A stretch of DNA of 64,000 nt from Microbacterium sp. SORGH_AS_0428 (GCF_031453615.1 NZ_JAVIZT010000001.1:2604001-2668000), one strand, 5' to 3'; counted from the stretch's first letter, positions 35,931-45,527 are shown. Numbers and translations are program-made. Notes: generated from the letters alone by a model not told the origin.

Positions 35931-36836
35931 ATGAAGTACCGCCTCTTCGCCAACGGCAAAGTGACCTTCGGTATCGTCGTGCTGGCCTTCTTCGTCCTGC
36001 TGGCGCTGTTCGGACAGCTGCTGCTGGACATCTTCGGACTGGATGCGCGCGCGAACGACATCTCCGCCATCTCGCAGCCGCCGAGCCCGCAGCACCTTCT
36101 GGGAACGACGCAGTTCGGCCAGGACGTGCTCGCCCAGGTCGTTGAGGGCGCTCGCGGTTCGATGTTCGTCGGCTTCCTGTCGGCGGCGATCGGCACTCTG
36201 CTCGCCATCCTCGTGGGCGTGCCCTCCGGTTACTTCCGCGGCGTCACCGGTCAGGCACTCAACTTCGTCACCAACCTCTTCCTCGTGATGCCGGTCCTGC
36301 CGTTGATCTTCGTGGTCGCGGGATATCTGCAGGGCACCGGCCTCGTCATGATCGCTGTCATCATCGGCGTCTTCGGCTGGGCCGGCGGTGCGAGGACACT
36401 CCGTGCGCAGGCGATGAGCGTGAGCAGCCGCGACTTCGTCCAGGCGATGCGGATGATGGGCGAGTCCCACACGCGCCTGATCTTCACCGAGGTGCTCCCG
36501 CACCTGTACGGGTGGATCGCCTCGATGTTCCTCGGCGGTCTGATCGGCGGCGTGATGGCCGAGGCGGGCCTGGCCTTCCTCGGGGTCTCGGACTCCTCCG
36601 CTGTGAGCTGGGGGACGATGATCCAAGCCGCCCAGCAGCAGAGCGCCGTGCTGCGAGGACTCTGGTGGTGGCTCGTGCCTCCGGGCCTTTGCATCGCGCT
36701 GGTCGGCACGGCCGCCGCACTCATCAACTTCGGCGTGGACGAGCTCGCCAACCCCAAGCTGCGTTCGGCATCCCGCCTCGTCGCCAAGCGCACCGCGCGC
36801 GTGCGTCGCGCCGCGGTCGCCGTGGAAGGAGCCTGA
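35931..36836 (+). CDS. ABC transporter permease, DppC/OppC type
   Basis: A 301-residue permease. N-terminal helix VTFGIVVLAFFVLLALFGQL, then HLLGTTQFGQDVLAQVVEGA, the conserved OppC stretch, and the EAA loop SSRDFVQAMRMMGESHTRLI. It starts one base after the DppB-type stop, with GAGAGGAGAAG as ribosome site, and ends one base before the first ATPase gene. Confidence 0.94.
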   Translation: MKYRLFANGKVTFGIVVLAFFVLLALFGQLLLDIFGLDARANDISAISQPPSPQHLLGTTQFGQDVLAQVVEGARGSMFVGFLSAAIGTLLAILVGVPSGYFRGVTGQALNFVTNLFLVMPVLPLIFVVAGYLQGTGLVMIAVIIGVFGWAGGARTLRAQAMSVSSRDFVQAMRMMGESHTRLIFTEVLPHLYGWIASMFLGGLIGGVMAEAGLAFLGVSDSSAVSWGTMIQAAQQQSAVLRGLWWWLVPPGLCIALVGTAAALINFGVDELANPKLRSASRLVAKRTARVRRAAVAVEGA

Positions 36837-36837
36837 G

Positions 36838-37881
36838 ATGACCATCGCCGCCGAGAGCCGTGCGGAGGCCGCATCCGTGTCCGAACACGACGACGACGTC
36901 CTGCTGGAGGTCGAGCAGCTCAGCGTGGAGTACGCGTCCCTCGGCGCCCCCACCCGTGCCTGCGCCGACGTGACGTTCTCCCTGCGCCGCGGGGAGATCC
37001 TCGGGGTCGTCGGGGAGTCCGGATCGGGCAAGTCGACGTTGATCACGGCGCTCACGCGCCTCCAGCGTCCGCCGGCCGTGACGACCGCCGGCCGCATCAT
37101 GTACCACCCGCGTGAGGGCGGCGAGGCCATCGACCTCGTGACCCTCGCGCCCAAGAGACTGCGGGAGCTGCGCTGGACGCGCCTGTCGATCGTGCTGCAG
37201 AGCGCGATGGATGCGTTGAATCCCGTCATGAGGCTGGGTGCGCAGTTCGTGGATGTGCTGCGCACCCACGACCGTTCGCTCTCGAAGGCGGCGGCCTGGG
37301 ATCAGGCGCGCCACCTGCTGTCGCTCGTCGGCATCTCCGCCGACCGCGTGCGCAGCTATCCGCACGAGCTCTCCGGCGGGATGCGGCAGCGTGCCACCAT
37401 CGCCCTGGCGCTCGCGTGCCGTCCCGAGCTCATCGTCATGGACGAGCCCACGACGGCCGTGGATGTCGTGATGCAGCGGCAGATCCTGGCGCAGGTGCTG
37501 CGCCTGCGCCGGGAGTTCGGCTTCGCGGTCGTGTTCGTCACCCACGACCTGTCACTGCTGCTCGAGCTCGCCGATCGCATCGCCGTGATGTACGCGGGCC
37601 GGGTGGTGGAGCTGGCCGCCGCGTCCGAGATCTACCGTTCGCCGTTGCACCCCTACACGAAGGGGTTGCGCGACTCGTTCCCGCCGCTGCATGCGACGGC
37701 CACGCGGCTCGAGGGGATCCCCGGAACGCCGCCGGACCTGCGGGCGCTGCCCGCCGGGTGCTCGTTCGCCCCGCGGTGTCCGCGCGCGTTCGAGAAGTGC
37801 GCGCGCGAACTGCCGCTGCCGCGCACCCGTGGCGGGCGCGAGGTCGCCTGTCACCTGCACGATGAGGAGGTCCCCGCATGA
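36838..37881 (+). CDS. ABC transporter ATP-binding protein, DppD/OppD type
   Basis: A 347-residue ATPase. Walker A is GESGSGKS (59-66), the signature is HELSGGMRQRATIALALA, and Walker B is LIVMDEPTTAVDV. The C-terminal oligopeptide-transporter domain contains the cysteine pattern CSFAPRCPRAFEKC, which in this family can bind an iron-sulfur cluster. It couples ATP hydrolysis to import through the two permeases and overlaps the next gene by four bases. Confidence 0.95.
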   Translation: MTIAAESRAEAASVSEHDDDVLLEVEQLSVEYASLGAPTRACADVTFSLRRGEILGVVGESGSGKSTLITALTRLQRPPAVTTAGRIMYHPREGGEAIDLVTLAPKRLRELRWTRLSIVLQSAMDALNPVMRLGAQFVDVLRTHDRSLSKAAAWDQARHLLSLVGISADRVRSYPHELSGGMRQRATIALALACRPELIVMDEPTTAVDVVMQRQILAQVLRLRREFGFAVVFVTHDLSLLLELADRIAVMYAGRVVELAAASEIYRSPLHPYTKGLRDSFPPLHATATRLEGIPGTPPDLRALPAGCSFAPRCPRAFEKCARELPLPRTRGGREVACHLHDEEVPA

Positions 37882-38939
37882 GCGAGGCGGTTCTGGAGGC
37901 CATCGATGTCTCCAAGCACTTCACGGTGACCGGCGCCGTGGGTCGCTCCGCGACCGTGCGCGCCGTGGAGGGGGCGAGTATCCGCCTCGTCCCGGGGCGC
38001 GTCACCGCGGTGGTGGGGGAGAGCGGCAGCGGCAAGACCACGCTTGCTCGGATGCTGGCCCGCTTCTACGAGCCGACCTCGGGCGAGATCCTGCTCGACG
38101 GGCGGCCGGTGGCGACCGGACGAAACGTGGACAAGGCCTACCGCAAGGCCGTGCAGCTGATCTTCCAGGACCCGTTCGGCTCGCTCAACCCGCTTCACCG
38201 AGTGCGGCACAACCTCGACCGGGCGCTTCGGCTGCACCAGAGCGCGACCACGCGTGCCGAGCGCGAGCAGCAGATGATCGCCCTGCTCGAACGGGTCAGT
38301 CTCAGCCCCGCCCGCGATTTCCTGGACAAGTTCCCGCACGAGCTCTCCGGCGGTCAGCGCCAGCGTGTGGTGATCGCGCGGGCGCTCGCCGTGAAACCGC
38401 GCGTGCTGCTGGGCGACGAACCGATCTCGATGCTCGACGTGTCGATCCGGCTCGAGATGCTCAACCTGCTGAACCGCCTGTGCCGCGAGGACGGCCTCGC
38501 GATGCTCTACATCACGCACGACATCGCGAGCGCCCGCTACCTGTGCGACGACATCGTCGTCATGTACGCCGGGCAGATGGTCGAGGCGGGGCCCAAGGAC
38601 GAGGTCATCTCCCGCCCCCAGCATCCGTACACGAAGATGCTCGTCGAGTCCTCTCCCGATCCGCACCGTGCCACGACCCTCGACCGTGACGAGCTGTTCG
38701 GGACGGCCGACGACCTCGGCGAGCCGCCCAGCCTGATCGAGCCGCCGGAGGGGTGCCGGTTCCATCCGCGGTGCCCGTTCGCGATGGAGCGCTGTCGCAC
38801 CGAGGCGCCCCCGCGCACAGTGCAGCCGGACGGACACTGGGCCGACTGCTGGCTGCATCAGGTCGGCCGCGCCGACCTGATCGACGACACTTCGATGACC
38901 GCCCCCACCCCCGAGACGCCGACGGAGGCATCCGCATGA
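37878..38939 (+). CDS. ABC transporter ATP-binding protein, DppF/OppF type
   Basis: A 353-residue ATPase partner of the previous one. Walker A VGESGSGKTTLARML, signature HELSGGQRQRVVIARALAVK and Walker B VLLGDEPISMLDVS are intact. The C-terminal cysteine pattern is CRFHPRCPFAMERC. The stop overlaps the LacI regulator start (ATGA), tying the regulator to the operon. Confidence 0.95.
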   Translation: MSEAVLEAIDVSKHFTVTGAVGRSATVRAVEGASIRLVPGRVTAVVGESGSGKTTLARMLARFYEPTSGEILLDGRPVATGRNVDKAYRKAVQLIFQDPFGSLNPLHRVRHNLDRALRLHQSATTRAEREQQMIALLERVSLSPARDFLDKFPHELSGGQRQRVVIARALAVKPRVLLGDEPISMLDVSIRLEMLNLLNRLCREDGLAMLYITHDIASARYLCDDIVVMYAGQMVEAGPKDEVISRPQHPYTKMLVESSPDPHRATTLDRDELFGTADDLGEPPSLIEPPEGCRFHPRCPFAMERCRTEAPPRTVQPDGHWADCWLHQVGRADLIDDTSMTAPTPETPTEASA

Positions 38940-40000
38940 CCGATCAGTCCTCGCTCCCCCCTCGTGGGCGCGTCGCGCGCCAGGCCGATGTCGCGCGACT
39001 CGCGGGGGTCTCGCAGTCCGCCGTGTCCCGGGTCATCAGCGGCGACGCGTCGTCGTCCCGGATCCCCGAGGAGACGCGGCGTCGGGTGCAGGATGCGATC
39101 GCGCAGTTGGGATACGTCCCCAACCCGGTGGCGCGGAACCTCCGCGGCAAGCGCACCCAGCTGCTGGGCGTCCACACGTTCGAGCCGTTGTTCCCGCACG
39201 CGCGCGAGTCCTTCTACTTCGAGTTCCTGCTCGGCATCGAGGAGCGGGCGGAGGAGAGCGGACACGACCTCGTCCTCTTCAGCTCCACGGGCGACGGCTC
39301 GGGCACCCGTCGCATCTATCGCGCCGAGACCAACCGCCTCACGATCGCCGACGGCAGCATCCTGCTCGGCATGACCCCCGACCGTGCGGAACTCGCCAGG
39401 CTCTGGCAGGACGGATATCCCTTCGTCCACATCGGCCGCCGCGATGTTCCGGGCGCGCCGTTCCCCTGCATCGTCCCCGATTACTGGAGCGCCGCCGCCG
39501 AGATCGTCGAGCGGTTGCACGCGCTCGGCCACCGCAGCATCGCGTACGTGAGGGACTCCATCGGCGGCGAGCCCTACGACGATCGCCGCGCCGGTTACCG
39601 GGAGGCCGTGGAGCACCTGAAGCTCCGCGACGACTCGCCCGGATACACCGACGAGGTCGCGGGGCTTCCCGACACCGTGGTCGACGCCCTCGCGACCGGC
39701 CGAGCGACCGCCGCGGTCGTGGAATCCGAGCGGATCGCCGATACGCTGCGAGCCCGGCTCGCGCAGCGCGGGGTCTCCATCCCGGTCGACGTGTCGGTCG
39801 CGGTGCTGGAGGACACCGCGGCGACGGGCGCGGGGTGGAGCGATCTGCGCATCCCGCGGAAGGAGATCGGCCGCATCGCCGTCGACCGGCTCATCGCCAT
39901 GGTCGAGGATCCCACCGCGCCCCGGGAGAGCGTCTTGGTGCGGTGCGAGCTCGTCGCGGGCGCCACGGTCGCCGAGGCGCGAACGGAGCGTGGCGTATGA
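38936..40000 (+). CDS. LacI-family regulator of the importer operon
   Basis: A 354-residue repressor. The helix-turn-helix is RQADVARLAGVSQSAVSRVI, followed by the hinge region GYVPNPVARNLRGKRTQLLG. The effector domain has IVPDYWSAAAEIVERLHALG. It is coupled to the last ATPase gene and to the FAD oxidoreductase that follows (both ATGA overlaps), so it is a member of the operon it probably controls. The repeats at 33049-33100 are its most likely target. Confidence 0.93.
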   Translation: MTDQSSLPPRGRVARQADVARLAGVSQSAVSRVISGDASSSRIPEETRRRVQDAIAQLGYVPNPVARNLRGKRTQLLGVHTFEPLFPHARESFYFEFLLGIEERAEESGHDLVLFSSTGDGSGTRRIYRAETNRLTIADGSILLGMTPDRAELARLWQDGYPFVHIGRRDVPGAPFPCIVPDYWSAAAEIVERLHALGHRSIAYVRDSIGGEPYDDRRAGYREAVEHLKLRDDSPGYTDEVAGLPDTVVDALATGRATAAVVESERIADTLRARLAQRGVSIPVDVSVAVLEDTAATGAGWSDLRIPRKEIGRIAVDRLIAMVEDPTAPRESVLVRCELVAGATVAEARTERGV

Positions 40001-41631
40001 GCGGCCCGGACGCGGACCTGCTCGTCGTCGGCGGCGGATGCGGCGGTGTCGCGGCGGCGCTGACGGCGCTGCGGCTGGGGCTGCGGGTGCTGCTCACCGA
40101 GGAGACGGACTGGCTCGGCGGCCAGCTCACCGCCCAGGCCGTGCCGCCGGACGAGAACGCCTGGATCGAGGGATCGCACGCCTCGCCCGGCTACACCGAC
40201 TTCCGGCAGCGCGTGCGCGCGTACTACCGCCGCAACTACCCGCTGACCCCGAAGGCCGCCGCGGACCCGCTGCTGGATCCGGGGCTGGGGATCGTCAGTC
40301 GCCTCTGTCACGAGCCTCGTGTCGCCGCCGCGGTGATCGAGGAGATGATCGCGCCGTGGTTGGCCTCGGGTCGGCTGCGCGTGCTGTTCGAGCATCGACC
40401 GGTCGCCGTGGAGGTGGTGGCCGACCGCATCCGCTCGGTCACGGTGCGCGCCGCCGACCGCACGGAGAAGGAGCTGCGGGCGCCGATCGTCGTCGACGCC
40501 ACGGAGCTGGGGGACCTGCTCGAGCTCGGCGGCGTCGAGCACGTCGTGGGAGCGGAGGGCCGTGACGACACGGGCGAGCTGCATGCGCCGGAGACCGCCG
40601 ACCCGATGGACCAGCAGGCCATCTCGTGGTGCTTCGCGCTCGAGCACCGACCCGGGGAGGACCACACGGGTGACAAGCCCGCACGGTACGACCACTGGCG
40701 CACGCACGTGGATCCGTTCTGGCCGGGGCCGCAGTTGTCGTGGGTCGATGTCGAGCCCATCGGCTTGCGCGTGCGCACCCGGCCGATCTTCCAGCTGCGG
40801 CCGACGCCCGACGTGCCGTTCGACCTCTGGCGCTTTCGGCGGGTGGTCGCGGCGGAGAACTTCCGTGACGGCACCATCGACTCCGACGTCTCACTCGTGA
40901 ACTGGCCCCAGATCGACTACTGGGAGGCGCCGCTGCTGGGCGTCGACGAGCAACAGCGCGAACGCGCGCTCGCCGCCAGCCGGGAGCTCTCCGCCTCGTT
41001 CCTGTACTGGATGCAGACCGAGGCGCCCCGCGAGGACGGCGGGCACGGCTATCCGGGGCTGCGTCTTCGCGGCGACGTGACGGGCACCTCCGACGGCTAC
41101 GCGAAGGCGCCGTACATCCGAGAGGCGCGACGGGCGCTCACTGAGTTCCGAGTGCTGGAGCAGCATGTCGGCGTCGAAGCGCGAGGGGCGGGGGCCGGCA
41201 GCGAGCTCTTCGCCGACAGCGTCGGCCTCGGTCACTACCGGATCGACCTGCATCCCAGCACGGCCGGTCGCACCTATGTCGACATCGAGTCGTACCCGTT
41301 CCAGATCCCGCTGGGGGCCCTCTTGCCGGTGCGCGTCGACAATCTGCTGCCGGCGGGCAAGAACATCGGGACCACCCATATCACGAACGGGTGCTACCGG
41401 CTGCATCCCGTCGAGTGGGCCATCGGCGAGGCCGTCGGGGCGCTCGCGGCATTCAGCCTGCAGCGGGCCACGCCGCCGCGCGCCGTCCGCGCCGATCCGC
41501 GGCTGCGGGAGGACTATCAGAGCCTTCTCTCCGGCACGCTCGGGATCAGTCTGCGCTGGCCCGAGGAGGTGCGCACGCATCACTGGAAGCCGGAGTCCGC
41601 TTCGCGGGATGCGGCGGTGCCCACCGGCTGA
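39997..41631 (+). CDS. FAD-dependent oxidoreductase (FAD_oxidored type)
   Basis: A 544-residue flavoprotein. The dinucleotide-binding motif is LLVVGGGCGGVAAALTALRL, followed by LLTEETDWLGGQLTAQAV, the pattern of the FAD_oxidored family often encoded in saccharide-use loci. A second conserved stretch is VDNLLPAGKNIGTTHITNGC with the C-terminal FAD contact. There is no signal peptide. It starts inside the LacI stop (ATGA). It may oxidise a sugar or glycoside; whether it cooperates with the Gfo/Idh/MocA enzymes is inference. Confidence 0.88.
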   Translation: MSGPDADLLVVGGGCGGVAAALTALRLGLRVLLTEETDWLGGQLTAQAVPPDENAWIEGSHASPGYTDFRQRVRAYYRRNYPLTPKAAADPLLDPGLGIVSRLCHEPRVAAAVIEEMIAPWLASGRLRVLFEHRPVAVEVVADRIRSVTVRAADRTEKELRAPIVVDATELGDLLELGGVEHVVGAEGRDDTGELHAPETADPMDQQAISWCFALEHRPGEDHTGDKPARYDHWRTHVDPFWPGPQLSWVDVEPIGLRVRTRPIFQLRPTPDVPFDLWRFRRVVAAENFRDGTIDSDVSLVNWPQIDYWEAPLLGVDEQQRERALAASRELSASFLYWMQTEAPREDGGHGYPGLRLRGDVTGTSDGYAKAPYIREARRALTEFRVLEQHVGVEARGAGAGSELFADSVGLGHYRIDLHPSTAGRTYVDIESYPFQIPLGALLPVRVDNLLPAGKNIGTTHITNGCYRLHPVEWAIGEAVGALAAFSLQRATPPRAVRADPRLREDYQSLLSGTLGISLRWPEEVRTHHWKPESASRDAAVPTG

Positions 41632-41703
41632 AGGGTCTTCCCGGCTCCGGCCGGAAGCGTCGTAGGCAACGAGGCCCGCGACGAACAGGAAAGGGAACAC
41701 ACC

Positions 41704-43191
41704 ATGCACCGATCCTCCTCACGCGCCCCTCGGCGCTGGGCGTTCGGATTCGCCGCGGCGCTCGCCGCCGCGGTGCTGTCCGTACCGCTCGCCGCGCACG
41801 CGGTCGCGGAGCCCGAAGCCGCAGCGGCGGATGCGGCGGCGACGCTGCCCGCACTGCAGGTCGAAGGAAACCGCATCGTCGACGCGAACGGCCAGGATGT
41901 CGCTCTCCGCGGCGTCTCCGTTCTCGCGCCGGAGCAGAACGACCTGTGTGAGTACTGCAACGCGCGCCCCACATCCGAGCTCATCGATGTGGCGGTGGAC
42001 TGGAACTCACGGGTCGTCCGGCTCCCGGTCACCGAGATCGGCGCGACGACGGATCTCGCCGCCTACGACGCCCAGTACATCGCCCCCTACGTGGCTCAGG
42101 CGGTGGAGCGCGGTGTCTACCTCATCATCGACCTGCACCTCGTGCGCAACTACGGGGATGCAGCCGGCGCCGTGCCGCGTTCCACGGTCGAGCGGTTCTG
42201 GGACTACATCGCGCCCCTCTACGGCTCGAATCCCAACGTGGTGTTCGAGGTGTTCAACGAGCCGATCTCTCCGGCGAGCTGGACGACCTGGAAGGACTAC
42301 ATCCAGCCGGTCGTGGACGGCATCCGCGACGTCGCACCGAACACCCTCTTGCTCATGGGCTCTCCGCAGTGGAGCACGATGCTCAACGGTGCGCTGACCG
42401 ACCCCATCGTCGGTGGCAACATCGCCTACGTCTACCACCTCTACCCCAACCAGGGGTCACCGACGACAGCCCTGCTGGACCAGAAGTTCGGCACCGCTGC
42501 CCAGACGCTGCCCGTCGTGGTCAGCGAGTTCGGCTGGAACCCGCCGGGTGAGTTCTCGGACTCCATCACCGCGGGCACCACGACGAACTGGGGCGTGCCG
42601 TTTCGCTCATACATGGACGCGCGTCCCTGGATCGGATGGCAGGCCTGGATCCTCGACAACTTCTGGAAGCCGCAGATGTTCGACTACGACTGGAACATCC
42701 TCGCGGGCGAGCATCAGGGGCAGTTCGTGAAGGACTGGCTGGCAGGCGCCCCCAACACGTCCCCGTGCGCGGATCATGATGCGATCGGTGCGAGCGTGCA
42801 GGTCTCCTCGCAGTACAGTGCGTCCACGCCGGGCACGAAGCTGGTCGACGGCGACTGCTCGGACGCGGGCCGCTGGCTCTCCGCGGTGGGGGACACGGCA
42901 CCCACGGCCACACTCACCTTCGCCCAGCCGCTCGATGTGGCTTCGGTGGGGCTGTACAGCGGATACGGCAGCAGCGTCGGCACGGTGCTGGTGGACTTCT
43001 CGGTCGAGGTCCACACGAGCGCCGGATGGCAGACGGCGGCCACGGTCACCGGCAACACGCAGGGTGCGCGGGAGATCGCCGTCGGCGTCGCCGGCGTCGA
43101 CCAGCTGAGGCTCGTGGTGACCAACCCCTCCGCATCGACGACGGAAGCGAAGATCGCCCGCGTGCACGAGATCGCCGTGCACGCCGGCTGA
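41704..43191 (+). CDS. Secreted glycoside hydrolase family 5 with C-terminal carbohydrate-binding domain
   Basis: A 495-residue exported glycanase. Residues 1 to about 38 are a signal peptide (FGFAAALAAAVLSVPLAAHA). The catalytic (beta/alpha)8 domain (about 50-345) has VFEVFNEPIS with acid/base Glu186 and VVVSEFGW with nucleophile Glu275, typical of GH5 endoglucanases and relatives. The last 140 residues (ASVQVSSQYSAST to VARVHEIAVHAG) resemble an F5/8 type C or CBM32-like beta sandwich. It would cut polysaccharide outside the cell and supply oligomers to the adjacent importer. It is followed by a very strong terminator. Confidence 0.9.
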   Translation: MHRSSSRAPRRWAFGFAAALAAAVLSVPLAAHAVAEPEAAAADAAATLPALQVEGNRIVDANGQDVALRGVSVLAPEQNDLCEYCNARPTSELIDVAVDWNSRVVRLPVTEIGATTDLAAYDAQYIAPYVAQAVERGVYLIIDLHLVRNYGDAAGAVPRSTVERFWDYIAPLYGSNPNVVFEVFNEPISPASWTTWKDYIQPVVDGIRDVAPNTLLLMGSPQWSTMLNGALTDPIVGGNIAYVYHLYPNQGSPTTALLDQKFGTAAQTLPVVVSEFGWNPPGEFSDSITAGTTTNWGVPFRSYMDARPWIGWQAWILDNFWKPQMFDYDWNILAGEHQGQFVKDWLAGAPNTSPCADHDAIGASVQVSSQYSASTPGTKLVDGDCSDAGRWLSAVGDTAPTATLTFAQPLDVASVGLYSGYGSSVGTVLVDFSVEVHTSAGWQTAATVTGNTQGAREIAVGVAGVDQLRLVVTNPSASTTEAKIARVHEIAVHAG

Positions 43192-43203
43192 CCTCACCCA
43201 CGA

Positions 43204-43246
43204 AGCAGGAGCCCCCGCACCGGATGCCGGTGCGGGGGCTCCTGCT
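43204..43246. terminator. Bidirectional terminator, 20-bp stem
   Basis: AGCAGGAGCCCCCGCACCGG at 43204-43223 pairs perfectly with 43227-43246; the loop is ATG. It lies between the convergent GH5 and MarR genes. Confidence 0.9.
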
Positions 43247-43251
43247 GATCG

Positions 43252-43728
43252 TCAGGAGACCGTGTCGGGGTTGATGCCGGCCATCAGCGCTTGGAGCAGG
43301 CGGCGCAGGTTGTCGATGTCCGAGACGTCCCAGCTCTCGAGCGCGCGTACCAGCACGCCCTCCTGCGGTGCGCGCGCGGCGGCGAGCCGCTCGAGCCCGT
43401 ACTCGGTGGGGGAGAGCAGGCTCGAGCGTCCGTCGGCAGGGTCCGGGGAGCGCGTGATGAGACCGAGGGCCTCGAGTTCGCGCACGGTCCGACTCAGCTG
43501 GCCCTTGTCCAGCAGCAGGTGATCCGCCAGCGTCGCCTGCGTCACGGTCTCGTGGCGCGCGATGGTCGTGAACACCTTGTACGCCCCGGGAAGGAGTCCC
43601 GGGCTGACACGATGCGCGTTCTCGCTGATGACGCGTCGGAACTGTCCGATGAGGTCGCTGAACTGGGCCTCGAGTGCACGCACGGCCTCGGTGCGCTCCT
43701 CGTCGCTCGACTTCTCGGACATCGTCAT
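43252..43728 (-). CDS. MarR-family transcriptional regulator
   Basis: A 158-residue winged-helix regulator (ATG 43728; ATG 43722 is two codons further in). The DNA-binding region is VTQATLADHLLLDKGQLSRT followed by VRELEALGLITRSPDPADGR, the family wing. It lies downstream of the DHA2 exporter in the same transcript (start five bases after that stop), with its ribosome site inside the exporter's end. It most likely represses the exporter-marR operon through the dyads at 45468-45527 and is released by a toxic ligand. Confidence 0.92.
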   Translation of the reverse strand: MTMSEKSSDEERTEAVRALEAQFSDLIGQFRRVISENAHRVSPGLLPGAYKVFTTIARHETVTQATLADHLLLDKGQLSRTVRELEALGLITRSPDPADGRSSLLSPTEYGLERLAAARAPQEGVLVRALESWDVSDIDNLRRLLQALMAGINPDTVS

Positions 43729-43732
43729 CACT

Positions 43733-45424
43733 CTACTTGCGCTCGTCGCCCGCATCCGGCGTACCCGACTGCGTCGTGACGGCGCCGGTCGCGGTCAACG
43801 TGGCCATGGCCTCGGGCACCGAGACCGTCGCCAGATCGGCCTCGGAGGCATGCGCCCGCTCGGTCGTGGTCATCCGCGTCAGCGGGGTGTTCGGGAGGAA
43901 GACGATCGCCAGCACGCTGAGAACGGCGACGGGCACCGCGATGAGGAATGCGTGTGAGATGCCGTTCGCGTACACATCCTCGAAGATGACGCGCAGCGGC
44001 TCCGGCATCGCCGCGACCTGCGGCAGAGTGCCCGAGCTCAGTTGCGTGGCCCACTCCGCGCCCGCCTTGCCCAGCCCGGCCAGCGCCGTGCGGACCTCGT
44101 CCGCCCGATCGGCGAGCAGGTCCGTCACCCGGGCCGCGAGGGCTGCGCCCATCACGGAGACACCGATCGTGCCGCCGAGGCTGCGGAAGAACGTGACGCC
44201 CGAGCTCGCGGCGCCGATCTCGCTCGGGTGCGACGTGTTCTGCACGACGAGCACGAGGTTCTGCATGGTCATGCCGACGCCGGCGCCCAACAGGAACATG
44301 TACACGGACACGAGGGCGAACGGGGTGTCGTAGTGGATCGTCGACAGCAGCGCGGAGCCTGCCGTCAGCAGCACACCGCCCGCGATGAGGTAGGGCTTCC
44401 AGTGGCCGAACCGGGTGATCAGCGCTCCGACGCCCATGGAGGCGACGAGCAGTCCCGCGATCATCGGGATGGTCATCACGCCGGCCTCGGTCGGCGTGGC
44501 CCCGCGAGCCGACTGCATGTACTGGCTCAGGTACACGGAGGCGCCGAACATGGCGATGCCGGTGGCGATCGAGGCGATCACGGCCAGGGTGAAGGTGCGG
44601 TTGCGGAAGAGCGTCAGCGGGATGAGGGGTTCGCGCACCCGCAACTCGACGACGATGAACAGCACGGTCGCGAGGATCGCGCCGCCGACCATGAACAGCG
44701 TGTTCAGGCTCCACCAGTCGAACGACTTTCCGGCAAGGGTCACCCAGATGAGCAGAAGCGAGACGGCGGTGGCCAGCAGAACGATGCCCGTGTAGTCGAT
44801 CGAGACCTTGCGCGGCGTGCGCCGGGGCAGGTGGAGGGTGCGCTGCACGATGAGCAGGGCGGCGACGGCGAAGGGAAGCGCGACGAAGAAGTTCCAACGC
44901 CAGCCCCAGGCGTCCGTGATGACGCCGCCGAGCAGCGGGCCGCCGACGGTCGCGACCGCCATCACGGCGCCGAACAGGCCCATGTAGCGCCCGCGCTCAC
45001 GCGGGCTGATGATGTCCGACATGATGACCTGGCTGAGCGCGGCCAGACCGCCCGCGCCGATGCCCTGCACCGCGCGGAATGCGATGAGCATCTCGGGGCT
45101 CTGCGAGAACCCGGCGGCCGCCGTGGCGAGCACGAAGATCGCGATGGCCAGCTGGTAGAGCACCTTGCGGTTGGTGAGATCCGCGAGCTTGCCCCAGATG
45201 GGGGTGGTGATCGCGGTGGTCAGCAGGGTCGCGGTGACGACCCAGGTGAACGAACTCTGGTCCCCCGAGAGGTCGTGGATGATCACGGGGAGCGAGGTCG
45301 AGACGACGGTCGAGGCGAGCATCGAGACGAACATGCCCAGCAGCAGGCCGGACAGGGCTTCGAGGACGTGACGGCGCGAGGTCTTGCTCGACGCGTCCGT
45401 CGGTCGGGAGATGGTGGTGGTCAC
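43733..45424 (-). CDS. DHA2-family (EmrB/QacA) multidrug MFS transporter
   Basis: A 563-residue drug:proton antiporter starting at GTG 45424. About fourteen transmembrane segments can be counted. Family motifs include LGMFVSMLASTVVSTSLPVI, WGKLADLTNRKVLYQLAI (motif A) and FRAVQGIGAGGLAALSQVIM (motif B), then GLFGAVMAVATVGGPLLGG (motif C of drug exporters). Its promoter overlaps three operator dyads and the MarR gene follows in the same operon. Substrate range is unknown; a hydrophobic C-terminal cytosolic tail ends the protein. Confidence 0.93.
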   Translation of the reverse strand: MTTTISRPTDASSKTSRRHVLEALSGLLLGMFVSMLASTVVSTSLPVIIHDLSGDQSSFTWVVTATLLTTAITTPIWGKLADLTNRKVLYQLAIAIFVLATAAAGFSQSPEMLIAFRAVQGIGAGGLAALSQVIMSDIISPRERGRYMGLFGAVMAVATVGGPLLGGVITDAWGWRWNFFVALPFAVAALLIVQRTLHLPRRTPRKVSIDYTGIVLLATAVSLLLIWVTLAGKSFDWWSLNTLFMVGGAILATVLFIVVELRVREPLIPLTLFRNRTFTLAVIASIATGIAMFGASVYLSQYMQSARGATPTEAGVMTIPMIAGLLVASMGVGALITRFGHWKPYLIAGGVLLTAGSALLSTIHYDTPFALVSVYMFLLGAGVGMTMQNLVLVVQNTSHPSEIGAASSGVTFFRSLGGTIGVSVMGAALAARVTDLLADRADEVRTALAGLGKAGAEWATQLSSGTLPQVAAMPEPLRVIFEDVYANGISHAFLIAVPVAVLSVLAIVFLPNTPLTRMTTTERAHASEADLATVSVPEAMATLTATGAVTTQSGTPDAGDERK

Positions 45425-45467
45425 AGCGGCATCCTTCAGTGGGGCGCGGCGTCATCGGCGCAGTAAG

Positions 45468-45527
45468 TTGATGTATGTCAACGATTGAGTTGGGTCAACT
45501 ATATGGTCAATCGTTGAGACGCGTCAA
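45468..45527 (-). promoter_or_regulatory. Exporter promoter overlapped by three TTGA-N6-TCAA dyads
   Basis: Dyads lie at 45468-45481, 45485-45498 and 45514-45527, each TTGA-6 bases-TCAA. On the minus strand TTGACG (45522-45527) and TATAGT (45498-45503), 18 bases apart, form a promoter for the exporter. Dyad 3 covers the -35 box and dyad 2 abuts the -10 box. This is a classic repressor layout for the operon's MarR protein. Confidence 0.75.
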
